From Candidatus Methanoperedens sp. (lineage in GTDB: Archaea > Halobacteriota > Methanosarcinia > Methanosarcinales > Methanoperedenaceae), in the NCBI GenBank assembly GCA_026552975.1, contig JAPMTR010000063.1, positions 1-64,000 on the forward strand: a DNA stretch of 64,000 nucleotides. Direction: 5' to 3'. Under the pieces are notes generated by a model, which saw only the letters and a program-made list of their open reading frames with translations, had not been told where the DNA came from and ran no database searches. Position numbers and translations under genes: made by a program. Of this stretch, positions 1 through 8,024 are shown piece after piece; position 1 is the stretch's first letter; each line of letters starts with the position of its first letter.

Positions 1-174
1 ATCTTTTTCAGTCATTGTAGTTATTATATATAACTACTAATACTTAAATGTTATTCACTTTAATCTGTTGAAAAAATGGGCTTTGTCCGAAAGTCATGTT
101 ATATGCAATTTTCAATTATACTGATTTTATAATACATATAAGTAAGGCAACGAACAATTATAGATTGATCAAAC

Positions 175-1518
175 ATGGAACATTCAGGATTTAATGAATT
201 AAAATTATCAAAAGATATACAAAAAGCAATTACAGATATGGGGTTTGAGGAAGCTACACCGATCCAGGCACAATCTATTCCACTTATGCTCGAAGGAAAG
301 GATGTCATCGGACAGGCGCAAACAGGTACAGGAAAGACCGCAGCATTCGGCATTGCAGCTATTGAGAAGGTCGATCCGAAAAACCTGTCAGTTCAAGCCG
401 TAATTTTATGTCCCACAAGGGAACTTGCCATCCAGGTTTCAGAAGAGCTGAAAAAACTTTCAAAATATAAAAGAGGGATTGAGATCCTTCCTGTTTACGG
501 GGGGCAGCCCATTGACCGCCAGATAAGGGCATTAAAGAAAGGTGTCCAGATCATTATTGGAACACCCGGGCGTGTCATGGATCATATGGAACGCAGGACC
601 TTGAAACTGGAAAGTGTGAAAATGATGGTCCTTGATGAAGCAGATGAGATGCTTGATATGGGTTTCAGGGAAGATATTGAACACATAATGAAGAAGATCC
701 CCCTGGAAAGACAGACCATTCTTTTCTCTGCAACCATGTCAAGAGCTATTCTTGACCTGACTAAAAAATACCAGAAAAAGCCCCAGATGATCAAACTGGA
801 ACATAAGGAAATGACAGTTCCTGAAGTAGAACAATTTTATTATGAAGTTAAATCCCAGTTAAAACCAGAGGTACTTTCGCGTTTGATCGACATTAATGAT
901 ATAAAACTGTCACTTGTGTTCTGTAATACGAAAAGACGGGTGGACGAACTGGTCGATATATTAAAATCAAGGGGATATCTTGCTGACGGGCTTCACGGGG
1001 ACCTGCAGCAAAGACAAAGAGACATCGTCATGTCAAAATTCAGGAAAAAAGAGATCGAGATCCTTGTGGCGACCGATGTAGCAGCCCGCGGGATCGATGT
1101 TGGGGATATTGAGGCAGTATTTAATTATGACATTCCTGCAGATGATGAAAATTATGTCCACAGGATCGGAAGGACAGCAAGAGCTGGGAAGGGAGGACGA
1201 GCAATTAATTTTGTAACTGGAAGGGAAATTTACAGGATCAGACAGATCCAGCAATTTACAAAATCCAGGATCATTCCCCAAAAAATTCCTTCTGTAAGTG
1301 ATATCGAAGAGATCAAGACGAATTTGCTGCTTGATAAAGTTAAAGGTATCATGGATACAGGACATCTTGGAGAATATATTAATATGGTTGAACAACTCAC
1401 CAGGGAAGATTATACTACTCTTGAGGTTGCATCTGCTCTGTTGAAGATGGTTATGGGAGAAAGAGGAAAGGAAGAAAAGGTCAAAAAAGATAATTCTTTT
1501 AATAAAAAATTCAATTAA
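175..1518 (+). CDS. DEAD-box ATP-dependent RNA helicase
   Basis: Unwinds or remodels RNA using ATP; such single-domain-pair helicases act in ribosome assembly and cold adaptation. The 447 aa protein shows the Q motif (residues 23-36), Walker A AQTGTGKT (48-55), PTREL (80-84), DEAD (154-157) and SAT (185-187). The second RecA domain ends with HRIGRTARAGKGG. After that comes a short C-terminal region of about 80 aa ending in a basic, Asn/Lys-rich tail. The ATG start lies about 35 nt downstream of a TATA-like stretch (126-140). The gene is monocistronic and ends at a strong hairpin shared with the convergent glycosyltransferase gene. The family call is secure; the substrate RNA is unknown. Confidence 0.96.
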   Translation: MEHSGFNELKLSKDIQKAITDMGFEEATPIQAQSIPLMLEGKDVIGQAQTGTGKTAAFGIAAIEKVDPKNLSVQAVILCPTRELAIQVSEELKKLSKYKRGIEILPVYGGQPIDRQIRALKKGVQIIIGTPGRVMDHMERRTLKLESVKMMVLDEADEMLDMGFREDIEHIMKKIPLERQTILFSATMSRAILDLTKKYQKKPQMIKLEHKEMTVPEVEQFYYEVKSQLKPEVLSRLIDINDIKLSLVFCNTKRRVDELVDILKSRGYLADGLHGDLQQRQRDIVMSKFRKKEIEILVATDVAARGIDVGDIEAVFNYDIPADDENYVHRIGRTARAGKGGRAINFVTGREIYRIRQIQQFTKSRIIPQKIPSVSDIEEIKTNLLLDKVKGIMDTGHLGEYINMVEQLTREDYTTLEVASALLKMVMGERGKEEKVKKDNSFNKKFN

Positions 1519-1528
1519 CTCATTTGAT

Positions 1529-1559
1529 AACCATGCGTATCGTTTTTATACGCATGGTT
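1529..1559. terminator. Bidirectional hairpin between convergent genes
   Basis: A perfect 12-bp inverted repeat (AACCATGCGTAT / ATACGCATGGTT) surrounds a 7-nt loop containing five T residues. It begins 10 nt after the helicase stop codon and touches the stop codon of the opposing glycosyltransferase gene. It is well placed to end both transcripts. The structure is seen directly; the function is inferred. Confidence 0.7.
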
Positions 1560-2251
1560 TACATTTCGACAATATATTTCCACAAAAAACCGGGACGCCA
1601 CCCAAGATCGTTAAAGAAAATTGCCAGGGTGAAGGCAATTGTCAATGTGATCTTGCCTTTTTTCAAATACCTCCTGGATGATGTCAGAATCTTTCTATCG
1701 ACCTGCATGAGCCTTCCATATTTCTTTGCTTTCCTGCATATCTCAACATCTTCAAGAAATGGGATCTCATCATATCCACCTATCTTCTGGAAAAATTCTT
1801 TTTTTATAAATATTCCATAGTCCCCAAAAAACACCTGAGTCAAGCCTGCCCTGATATTTCCCAGGTAGCTCTGGAATTTCAAGAAAAGATCGGGGTCAGA
1901 GAATGCCTGTTTGAAACCTCCTCCTGCAATATTATGTTCAGAGATAACTTTCTCGATGATAATCAATGCATCTTTTTCGAGAACACAATCAACATGAAGA
2001 AAAAGGAAAATTCCACCATGCGCTATTTTTGCACCCCTATTCATCTGGACAGCTCTTCCACGCCCTGATACAAGCGAAATGAGTTGGTGATTGAAGATGT
2101 CAATACAATTTTGTATTTCTTCAACGGTACTATCGCTGCTTCCACCATCCACTATGATGAGTTCAAAATCCCCATCCAGCGATCCAATATGTGAAATAAA
2201 TGGTTTTATGTTCTTTTCTTCATTGAATACCGGGGTTATTATGGATATCAT
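1559..2251 (-). CDS. Family 2 glycosyltransferase
   Basis: Transfers a sugar from a nucleotide-sugar donor to a lipid or protein acceptor at the cytoplasmic face of the membrane. The 230 aa protein has a typical GT-A start (MISIITPVFNEEKNI), the first acidic site IIVDGGSSD near residue 35, the DxD-like element FLHVDCV near residue 82, and the late motif FLEDVEICRKAKK near residue 167. A hydrophobic C-terminal stretch suggests membrane association. It resembles the small glycosyltransferases often seen in archaeal surface-glycan biosynthesis. The gene stands alone and is convergent with the helicase gene, so its substrate cannot be deduced from context. Confidence 0.9.
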   Translation of the reverse strand: MISIITPVFNEEKNIKPFISHIGSLDGDFELIIVDGGSSDSTVEEIQNCIDIFNHQLISLVSGRGRAVQMNRGAKIAHGGIFLFLHVDCVLEKDALIIIEKVISEHNIAGGGFKQAFSDPDLFLKFQSYLGNIRAGLTQVFFGDYGIFIKKEFFQKIGGYDEIPFLEDVEICRKAKKYGRLMQVDRKILTSSRRYLKKGKITLTIAFTLAIFFNDLGWRPGFLWKYIVEM

Positions 2252-2318
2252 ATCTCGAATGATCTCATAACAGTATGTCAGAAATGTTCATATATATTGA
2301 GGTAAAATTCTTACCATT

Positions 2319-2984
2319 GTGGGATATTTAAAAATTGATCAAGATAAGGTGATGACAGCAGGCAACGGCATTCTTATCCTGGGTATCGCCTGGCTCTTAT
2401 TCTGGCTTGGCCCTGCTTTTTTTCTTTTCAGAGAAGATCCCAGGTGGGGTCATAATTTTGCCATTCCTTTAACTTTTATTGCCGTAGGCCTGGCTTCAAA
2501 CACAAGGATCATTTCGTGCCAGTTAGTAGCAGTCACCAGCGCTTTTATCATCGTACCCACACTTTTGTCCTACTGGTCATGGGCGGTTGCCACAATGATA
2601 ACTGGGGGGCTTCTGATACTCTTTGTGATCCTGTATTTTATTGAAACAAAGAGAGGATCGGAACTGGTAGTTCCAAACCCGCGATTAAGAGCGTGGCTTA
2701 AGATCCATCTTTTGACATTTGCTTACCTGGGTCTTGCCCACATGCCCCTTATTTTCTATCTGGTAAGGTGGACAAACCCGGGCTCTTTCACTGAATTTCT
2801 TCCTCTTGAACATGAAATATCCACAAGTATCTTCAATGCCATGCTTATACCCCTGGTCATCCTTGCCATTATGGAAAGATTCGTAAAGAATATTGGAGGT
2901 TTTCAGATCGCAAAGGCAGGATTTATCTGGGTCGTTCTGATGATAATTATTCCTCTGTTTTCCATTAATGTTCTTGGACAGTGA
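2319..2984 (+). CDS. Polytopic membrane protein of unknown function
   Basis: The 221 aa protein is very hydrophobic with roughly six membrane segments; I do not recognise the family with certainty. Visible segments lie near residues 18-36, 46-62, 68-86, 88-106, 126-146 and 197-216, linked by short loops. The extracytoplasmic or loop regions hold Trp/Pro-rich stretches and a few His residues (HLLTF, AHMPL). A GTG at 2319 opens the frame; an in-frame ATG at 2352 directly follows an AGGTG-like sequence and is an alternative start. A TATA-like element lies near 2290, so the GTG could be leaderless. No operon partner is visible. Confidence 0.7.
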   Translation: MGYLKIDQDKVMTAGNGILILGIAWLLFWLGPAFFLFREDPRWGHNFAIPLTFIAVGLASNTRIISCQLVAVTSAFIIVPTLLSYWSWAVATMITGGLLILFVILYFIETKRGSELVVPNPRLRAWLKIHLLTFAYLGLAHMPLIFYLVRWTNPGSFTEFLPLEHEISTSIFNAMLIPLVILAIMERFVKNIGGFQIAKAGFIWVVLMIIIPLFSINVLGQ

Positions 2985-3082
2985 TTTTAAGCCACCTTGC
3001 GAAATAAACATAAAGAATAATGAAGAACATATGAAGAATATATGAAGATGAACATCTTAAATATACAGCGGAGTGTTCCTGA

Positions 3083-4183
3083 ATGAATGAAAAAGATCCG
3101 ATAATAATGTATGGATGCTTTCATCCAGACCACACAGAAGAAATTAAATATTTTGAAGAATGCAAGGTCTATACCGTCCAGATAGAATCAAACCTGGCCT
3201 GCCCCCAGGGGTGCCTTTATTGTTATGCTTCCTCAGAAGATACACAGGTAAAAGAACTTTCGAAAAAAGACATCCTGGCGATAATTGATTCAGCCGCAAA
3301 AATGGAAGTAAGGGTTATTGACTGGCTGGGCGGGGATCCCCTTGTCAGAAAAGACTGGTATGAGTTAATGAAGTACGTCATGGATAAAGGCTTGAAGAAC
3401 AATATCTGGACAAGCGGGATCCCTCTTCAAAATAAAGAAGTGGCAAAAAATGCAGTCGAGGTGTCTGAAGGCGGTTTCATTTCAGTGCATCTTGACAGCA
3501 TGGACAAAGAGATCTATGGTAAGCTCCATTCAGGAGATCCTGTAAAGAAGATAAAAGCAATTTTAAAAGGAGTGGATAATGTCCAGTCCTGTGGGAAAAG
3601 CCCTGAAAATATGATAAATTGTATCACATTCTCAAAACTGCTTGCCGGGGAAGATGTTAAGAGAACTTCGGGGTATTTTTTCAAGGAAAAAGGAATGAGA
3701 ACCTGCCTCACCCAGATGTGCAGGACAGGTCTGGCTCTTGATCATCCTGAATGGATACCAAGCATCAAGGATATAAAAAGCGCATGTGAAAAAAGAGATG
3801 AATTTAATGATCAAAGTTTCGGTCTTTCGATAAGCACTATGGATACGACCAAATTCTATTGCGGAGGGATAATTTGTGTGACCATTGATGGGGATGTTAC
3901 TCCGTGTTCCGTCATCAGGAAAGGGTTTGGAAATATACATGATATGAACCTTGAAAAGATCATGGAACTATATGGGAACGAACTTCTGTTCGCTCAACTG
4001 CGTGATCCATCTAAAATTAAAGGACACTGCGGCAGCTGTGATAACAATTCAGTATGCTGGGGCTGCAGGGCAACGGCTTATTATGAAAGAGGTGACATGC
4101 TCGCGCCTGATCCTCTGTGTTTTATCAATCCTGAGAATAATGCAAGTCTAGGAGCTGATAAGATTGGAAGGAATGATCAATGA
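3083..4183 (+). CDS. Radical SAM protein with SPASM-like C-terminus
   Basis: The radical SAM cluster motif CPQGCLYC appears near residues 40-47, followed by the glycine-rich LGGDP segment that binds SAM. The C-terminal third is rich in cysteine, including CGGIICV, CGSCDNNSVCWGC and a last Cys near the end, as expected for auxiliary 4Fe-4S clusters of SPASM/twitch proteins. Such enzymes modify peptides, proteins or cofactors. The stop overlaps the start of the next gene by 4 nt (ATGA), so it is translationally coupled to a methyltransferase. The substrate is unknown; no small precursor peptide gene was seen directly beside it. Confidence 0.88.
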   Translation: MNEKDPIIMYGCFHPDHTEEIKYFEECKVYTVQIESNLACPQGCLYCYASSEDTQVKELSKKDILAIIDSAAKMEVRVIDWLGGDPLVRKDWYELMKYVMDKGLKNNIWTSGIPLQNKEVAKNAVEVSEGGFISVHLDSMDKEIYGKLHSGDPVKKIKAILKGVDNVQSCGKSPENMINCITFSKLLAGEDVKRTSGYFFKEKGMRTCLTQMCRTGLALDHPEWIPSIKDIKSACEKRDEFNDQSFGLSISTMDTTKFYCGGIICVTIDGDVTPCSVIRKGFGNIHDMNLEKIMELYGNELLFAQLRDPSKIKGHCGSCDNNSVCWGCRATAYYERGDMLAPDPLCFINPENNASLGADKIGRNDQ

Positions 4184-4989
4184 ATAAGAATAATGAATGT
4201 AAAAGACTGGACTTTACCATCGGGGATGTCAATGAAATATACGAAGGGCCGGTCGGTCAATTGTGGGAAGCATTGATGGGAGAACAAATACACGTAGGCG
4301 GGGAAAAAGAGACCGAAATTCTTGCCAGAAAGGCCGGAATCCACCAATCTTCATCAGTCCTGGACGTATGCAGCGCACTTGGGGGACCTGCGCGTCATCT
4401 GGCGAGAAAGTATGGGTGCAGGGTCACAGGACTTGATGCGACCGGTAAAATGGTGAACGAAGCAGTTTCAAGGACACAAAAGGATGGACTTTCCGAACTT
4501 GTCAGTTTCAGGCTGGGGAACGCTCTGGATATCCCTTTTCATGCAGGTACTTTTGACATCGTCTGGGGGCAGGATGCCTGGTGCTATATTACAGATAAAG
4601 AAAGGTTGTTAAGGGAGGCAAACAGGGTTTTGAGACCCGGGGGAGTTATTGCTTTTACTGACTGGATACAGACCGGGAAAATGATGGATAAAGAATGTGA
4701 GGAACTCAACACTTTTATGTCTTTTCCGTATCTGGAAACTCTGGGTGGATATGAGAAAATCTTGAAGGACAACAGTTTTGTGATCATCGAGAAAGAGGAT
4801 ATGAGCATCGATTTTGCCCGCCACTGCCATATTTACCAGGATAAACTCAGGAACGAATTGAAAGATGGTATTATTTCCAATTATGGAAAAGAATTGTACG
4901 GGGCAGCTGATGATGGGCTTAATAAATGGGTTGTGGCCGCTGATGAAGGAAAAGTGGGACGTGCAAGACTCATTGGAAAAAAGATATAA
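4180..4989 (+). CDS. Class I SAM-dependent methyltransferase
   Basis: The 269 aa protein has the Rossmann-type methyltransferase core: motif I SVLDVCSALGGPARHLA near residues 65-81, an acidic motif II (TGLDAT), motif post-II (WGQDAWCYI) and motif LLREANRVLRPGGV. The overall pattern resembles the sarcosine/dimethylglycine and sterol-type methyltransferase branch. It overlaps the radical SAM gene by four bases and is followed after 18 nt by a TfoX-like gene, giving a probable three- or four-gene operon. The coupling suggests that both enzymes act on the same molecule, but this is inference. Confidence 0.88.
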   Translation: MNKNNECKRLDFTIGDVNEIYEGPVGQLWEALMGEQIHVGGEKETEILARKAGIHQSSSVLDVCSALGGPARHLARKYGCRVTGLDATGKMVNEAVSRTQKDGLSELVSFRLGNALDIPFHAGTFDIVWGQDAWCYITDKERLLREANRVLRPGGVIAFTDWIQTGKMMDKECEELNTFMSFPYLETLGGYEKILKDNSFVIIEKEDMSIDFARHCHIYQDKLRNELKDGIISNYGKELYGAADDGLNKWVVAADEGKVGRARLIGKKI

Positions 4990-5007
4990 AAGGAGTCATG
5001 GAAAATA

Positions 5008-5364
5008 ATGGCATGGAAAAAACCAAGTGAGGAGTTGGGCAAATTCCTTGATAAGAAAATATCATCGTTAGATGTTCAGAAAAAGAAGATGTTCGGATGC
5101 CCTGTATATTTTGCAAATGATAATATGTTAGCTGGAGTTTTCGAGAACGATATTTTCCTTCGATTTTCAGAACAGGACAGAGAAAAAATAATATCAGAGA
5201 ATGATGAGGTTATGCCTTTTGAACCAATGAAGGGCCGTGTCATGAAAGAATACCTCGTTCTGCCTGATTCCCTGTATAATGATCCTGAAAAATTCCAGGA
5301 ATTGCTTGGCAGTTCTTATGAATATGTATTATCATTACCACCGAAACAGAAAAAGAAGAAGTAA
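5008..5364 (+). CDS. TfoX N-terminal domain protein
   Basis: The 118 aa protein matches the stand-alone TfoX N-terminal fold: KKMFGCPVYFANDNMLAGVFENDIFLRF-type strand pattern around residues 28-55, the conserved PMKGRVMKEYLVLP segment near 74-87, and a lysine-rich tail (KQKKKK). In bacteria the domain occurs in competence regulators, but single-domain forms in archaea have no settled role. It has an AAGGAG ribosome site 8-10 nt before the start region and follows the methyltransferase closely, so it is probably co-transcribed with the radical SAM pair. Confidence 0.85.
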   Translation: MAWKKPSEELGKFLDKKISSLDVQKKKMFGCPVYFANDNMLAGVFENDIFLRFSEQDREKIISENDEVMPFEPMKGRVMKEYLVLPDSLYNDPEKFQELLGSSYEYVLSLPPKQKKKK

Positions 5365-5418
5365 AACCAGAAAATAATATACAAATATTAAAATATATAT
5401 AAAATTGAGGAATGAACC

Positions 5419-5928
5419 ATGGAAGTCTTAGAAGCATTAAGAACAAGAAGATCGATACGAAAATATACAAGAGATGATGTGCCAGATAGCGATATCAGAA
5501 TTATCCTTGAAGCCGGGATGAGCGGCCCATCGGCAGTTAACTCCCAGCCATGGCATTTCATAGTTATAACAAGCAGATCCATTCTCAATGAAATACCAAA
5601 AGCAAGTCTGTATGCTCAGATGGCAAAAGATGCTGCTATTGCCATAGTAATATGTGGAGATCCAGCGCTTGATAAAATCCCCTTATTCTGGCAGCAGGAT
5701 TGCTGTATCGCAGCCCAGAACATACTTCTTGCGGCTCATTCTCTTGGCTACGGAGCCGTATGGACTGCTGCATATCCGTTGGAGGATAGGGTTTTGAATC
5801 TTCAAAAACTCCTGGGTATTCCATCAAACATCATTCCCCTTGCCGTTATTCCAATAGGAAGACCGGCTGAAAAAATGAAGGGAGATAAACCGTATCTGGA
5901 AGAACGGGTTCATCTGGATGGATGGTAA
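5419..5928 (+). CDS. Nitroreductase-family FMN oxidoreductase
   Basis: The 169 aa protein begins with the conserved RRSIRKY FMN phosphate-binding element and has GPSAVNSQPWHFIVI (residues 34-48) and GYGAVWTAAYP (near 113), which form the flavin pocket. It is a minimal-length member of the family that reduces nitro compounds, quinones or flavins with NAD(P)H, or carries out dehydrogenations. A TATA-like AATATATATAAA lies near 5390, and a TGAGG ribosome site precedes the ATG, so it has its own promoter although it follows the radical SAM group on the same strand. The physiological substrate is unknown. Confidence 0.93.
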   Translation: MEVLEALRTRRSIRKYTRDDVPDSDIRIILEAGMSGPSAVNSQPWHFIVITSRSILNEIPKASLYAQMAKDAAIAIVICGDPALDKIPLFWQQDCCIAAQNILLAAHSLGYGAVWTAAYPLEDRVLNLQKLLGIPSNIIPLAVIPIGRPAEKMKGDKPYLEERVHLDGW

Positions 5929-6389
5929 GATCCAACTTCTCCATATGGACTCCCAAATAGAATTGTTTTTTACTGAATAAATAATTGACCAAATTTTTCA
6001 ATCAGTCCAGTAAATTATAGGCAAGAACCTTTCATTTCTTTCCTGCATATGTTCCGGTCTTTCATTTATTTTGTCAGTTATTCTTTCAGTCTTTCGTTCT
6101 GTCCTGTCACCAATCATTTTATTTTTGCTTTGATTCATGATTAGTATTCCTTTTGATTTCAAAACCATATATATATTCTGACACTTTTTTGAGTTTTTTT
6201 TCATTTTTAAAAGTACAATAAAGTTTATAATAATGTTTAAAAGTATATGGATATATTTAATAAGATAATAAACGTAGGTATTCCTTTAAATTCAATAGAA
6301 GGATGATCATGTAGAAATGTTGCAGTTTGTCTTATTTTCGGCACATAGATTCAGTAAATTATTAATGGCAAGACATTAATTTGCTATAA
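5929..6389. other. AT-rich intergenic region with a weak small ORF
   Basis: About 460 bases separate the nitroreductase gene from the truncated hydrolase gene. The only open frame of note is on the minus strand (6204 to 5998, 68 codons; a shorter 46-codon version starts at an internal ATG). It encodes a very charged Arg/Glu/Lys-rich chain with RTERKTERITDKINERPEH and no family resemblance. The rest is AT-rich with several TATA-like tracts near 6230-6270. The region could be a remnant of the missing 5' part of the following gene, but no coding similarity is visible. Confidence 0.4.
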
Positions 6390-7010
6390 TTGTGGGAATA
6401 TAATGAAACAAACTATCAGAAATTTAATCTCCGGTGGGGACTGAACGACCAGGTAAGAAGCATGGCAGATATAACTGCACGCGAAGGGTATGTGGTTTTT
6501 GCTATCGATCTATTCAATGGTAATGTAGCTACAACGATTAAACAGGCTCAGGCCAATTATCAAAATACTCCCAATAATGAAACCATTCCGAAGATGAAGG
6601 CTGCAGTAAAGTATCTGCGAAATTTAACGAACGTGAACTCAAATAAGATCGGCTCATTGGGCTGGTGTTATGGCGGCGGTCAGTCATTCCAGCTGGGAAT
6701 AAATGATGACATACAGGCAACGGTAATATATTATGGCCAGGTTTCGACAGATAAGGCCATTCTCAAGAAAATGAAGCAGCCAGTCCTGGGATTATTCGGT
6801 GTTGAAGATACGAGCATCCAGGTTAAAGATATCCGAGATTTCGAAAGGATCTTGAAAGAACAGGGAACAAATGTTAATATCACTATTTATGAAGGAGCTG
6901 GTCATGCTTTTTCAAATCCTACTAATACCCAGGCTTTTAGAAAGGAGCAGGCCATCGATGCATGGAATAAGACCCTTGGATTCCTGGAGCTTAACCTGAA
7001 AGGCAAATAG
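6390..7010 (+). CDS. Dienelactone hydrolase family protein, N-terminus missing
   Basis: The alpha/beta-hydrolase core is clear: RWGLNDQVRSMAD followed by GYVVFAIDLF, the nucleophile elbow GWCYGGGQS (Cys), VEDTSI (Asp) and the final GAGHAFSNP (His), so the Cys-Asp-His triad of dienelactone hydrolases is intact. Family members normally carry 30-60 further N-terminal residues ending in a conserved HEWWGLND-type segment, and secreted archaeal forms add a lipoprotein signal. Here similarity begins only at RWGLND. The frame opens with a TTG immediately after an in-frame TAA. The 5' end therefore looks lost by rearrangement; it may be a decaying gene or may still make a short protein. Confidence 0.7.
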   Translation: MWEYNETNYQKFNLRWGLNDQVRSMADITAREGYVVFAIDLFNGNVATTIKQAQANYQNTPNNETIPKMKAAVKYLRNLTNVNSNKIGSLGWCYGGGQSFQLGINDDIQATVIYYGQVSTDKAILKKMKQPVLGLFGVEDTSIQVKDIRDFERILKEQGTNVNITIYEGAGHAFSNPTNTQAFRKEQAIDAWNKTLGFLELNLKGK

Positions 7011-7020
7011 GGGAAGGATC

Positions 7021-7173
7021 ATGATACCTAAAACCTATTTCTTCTTTTGTTCTTTATTATTTATCGGTGTTCTAATTTCAGGATGTACAGAAAAAACACA
7101 AAATGAAACGATCATTAATGATTCTGTAGTTCCAGAATATTCACCAGCCGTTGATCTTGCAATAAAAGAATAG
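7021..7173 (+). CDS. Short lipoprotein, probably a truncated gene
   Basis: This 50-codon frame begins with an ATG 10 nt after the hydrolase stop codon, behind a GGGAAGG ribosome site. It has a basic/hydrophobic signal sequence (residues 4-20) and the lipobox LISGC, giving a lipidated Cys at residue 21. The mature part is only 30 residues, polar, and ends at TAG with no domain. It looks like the start of a larger exported protein that has been cut off. Since the preceding hydrolase lacks exactly such a start, the two may be pieces of related tandem genes, which is inference. Confidence 0.5.
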   Translation: MIPKTYFFFCSLLFIGVLISGCTEKTQNETIINDSVVPEYSPAVDLAIKE

Positions 7174-7197
7174 CTGGCCCAAAGGAAGTTTGAGACT

Positions 7198-8010
7198 TCA
7201 ATAACGTATATACTTGCCTGTATCTTTCAAATATTTCCCGATCAAAAGACCTGCTACTACCCCGCTTAAGTGCGCACTGCGTGCTATGAGGTCGCCGCTT
7301 GAACCGATGAATAAAAGGTCAAGCAACGCAAAAAATATTAATGCATAGGTAATTTTCATCGGGATAAAATAAAGATAGACAATGATTTCTGGTGCAAGAA
7401 TTGCCAGGCATGCGAATATTCCAAAGAGTGCGCCGCTTGCACCTATAGCTGATCCATTCGTTCCAAGGACAAAAAGAGTCCAGAAAGAATAACCCAGTGC
7501 TGCAACTAATCCTGAAATAAAATAAATGAAAAGGAACTTTTTCCCCCCGACCCGACGCTCAAGTTCAGGCCCAAAGAAGAAAAGGAACATCATATTGAAA
7601 AGAAGATGTATCCCGTCGGCATGGAGAAACATGTGACTGATCAGGATCCAGGGGCGGGTAATTATATCAGATGCGACGAGGGCGAAATAAGAAAAATAAA
7701 TGTATTTTCCTATAATGTTCTGGATAACAAAAGATAAGAGACAAATTATCAGGATGGTTAATGAGTAATTACTTGTAATTACTGTTCCAATATGTTTTAT
7801 ATTCCTGATGATAGGGTCAGGTCTTTTTCTTATTACATTGTCTTGTTTATATACAATTCCCGTTTCGATCGCCCTGGCTTTGTATGCAGAAAGACCTGAA
7901 CAACTATGCGATTCAGGAAGCCTGTGACTATAACAAAAAGAGCCTCCGCAGAATTTGCATGTGAATGGCATCGGATCCTTGAAACCGCAGTAAAAGCATT
8001 CTTTTGTCAT
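7198..8010 (-). CDS. Rhomboid intramembrane serine protease with AN1-type zinc finger
   Basis: The N-terminal 45 residues form an AN1-like zinc finger (CFYCG, CKFCGGSFCYSH, then HSC). A linker and the first membrane helix follow, and then the six-helix rhomboid core. The catalytic serine is in GASGALFG (near residue 190), the HxxxN-type element is in HADGIHLLFNMMFLF (near 130), and the catalytic His is in ARSAHLSGVVAGLLIG near the C-terminus. The enzyme cleaves membrane helices within the bilayer. Combination of an AN1 finger with rhomboid is known in archaea and may recruit protein substrates. The gene is co-directional with the alcohol dehydrogenase upstream (14-nt gap). Confidence 0.93.
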   Translation of the reverse strand: MTKECFYCGFKDPMPFTCKFCGGSFCYSHRLPESHSCSGLSAYKARAIETGIVYKQDNVIRKRPDPIIRNIKHIGTVITSNYSLTILIICLLSFVIQNIIGKYIYFSYFALVASDIITRPWILISHMFLHADGIHLLFNMMFLFFFGPELERRVGGKKFLFIYFISGLVAALGYSFWTLFVLGTNGSAIGASGALFGIFACLAILAPEIIVYLYFIPMKITYALIFFALLDLLFIGSSGDLIARSAHLSGVVAGLLIGKYLKDTGKYIRY

Positions 8011-8024
8011 TATTCTTCCTTATG

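Noticed and set aside
1-120. Possible gene end or promoter at the left edge
   Set aside because: AT-rich sequence with stops in all frames; nothing beyond the helicase promoter region is visible.
5998-6204. Small minus-strand frame rich in Arg and Glu
   Set aside because: Low complexity, no ribosome site and no family; kept only as a note in the intergenic entry.
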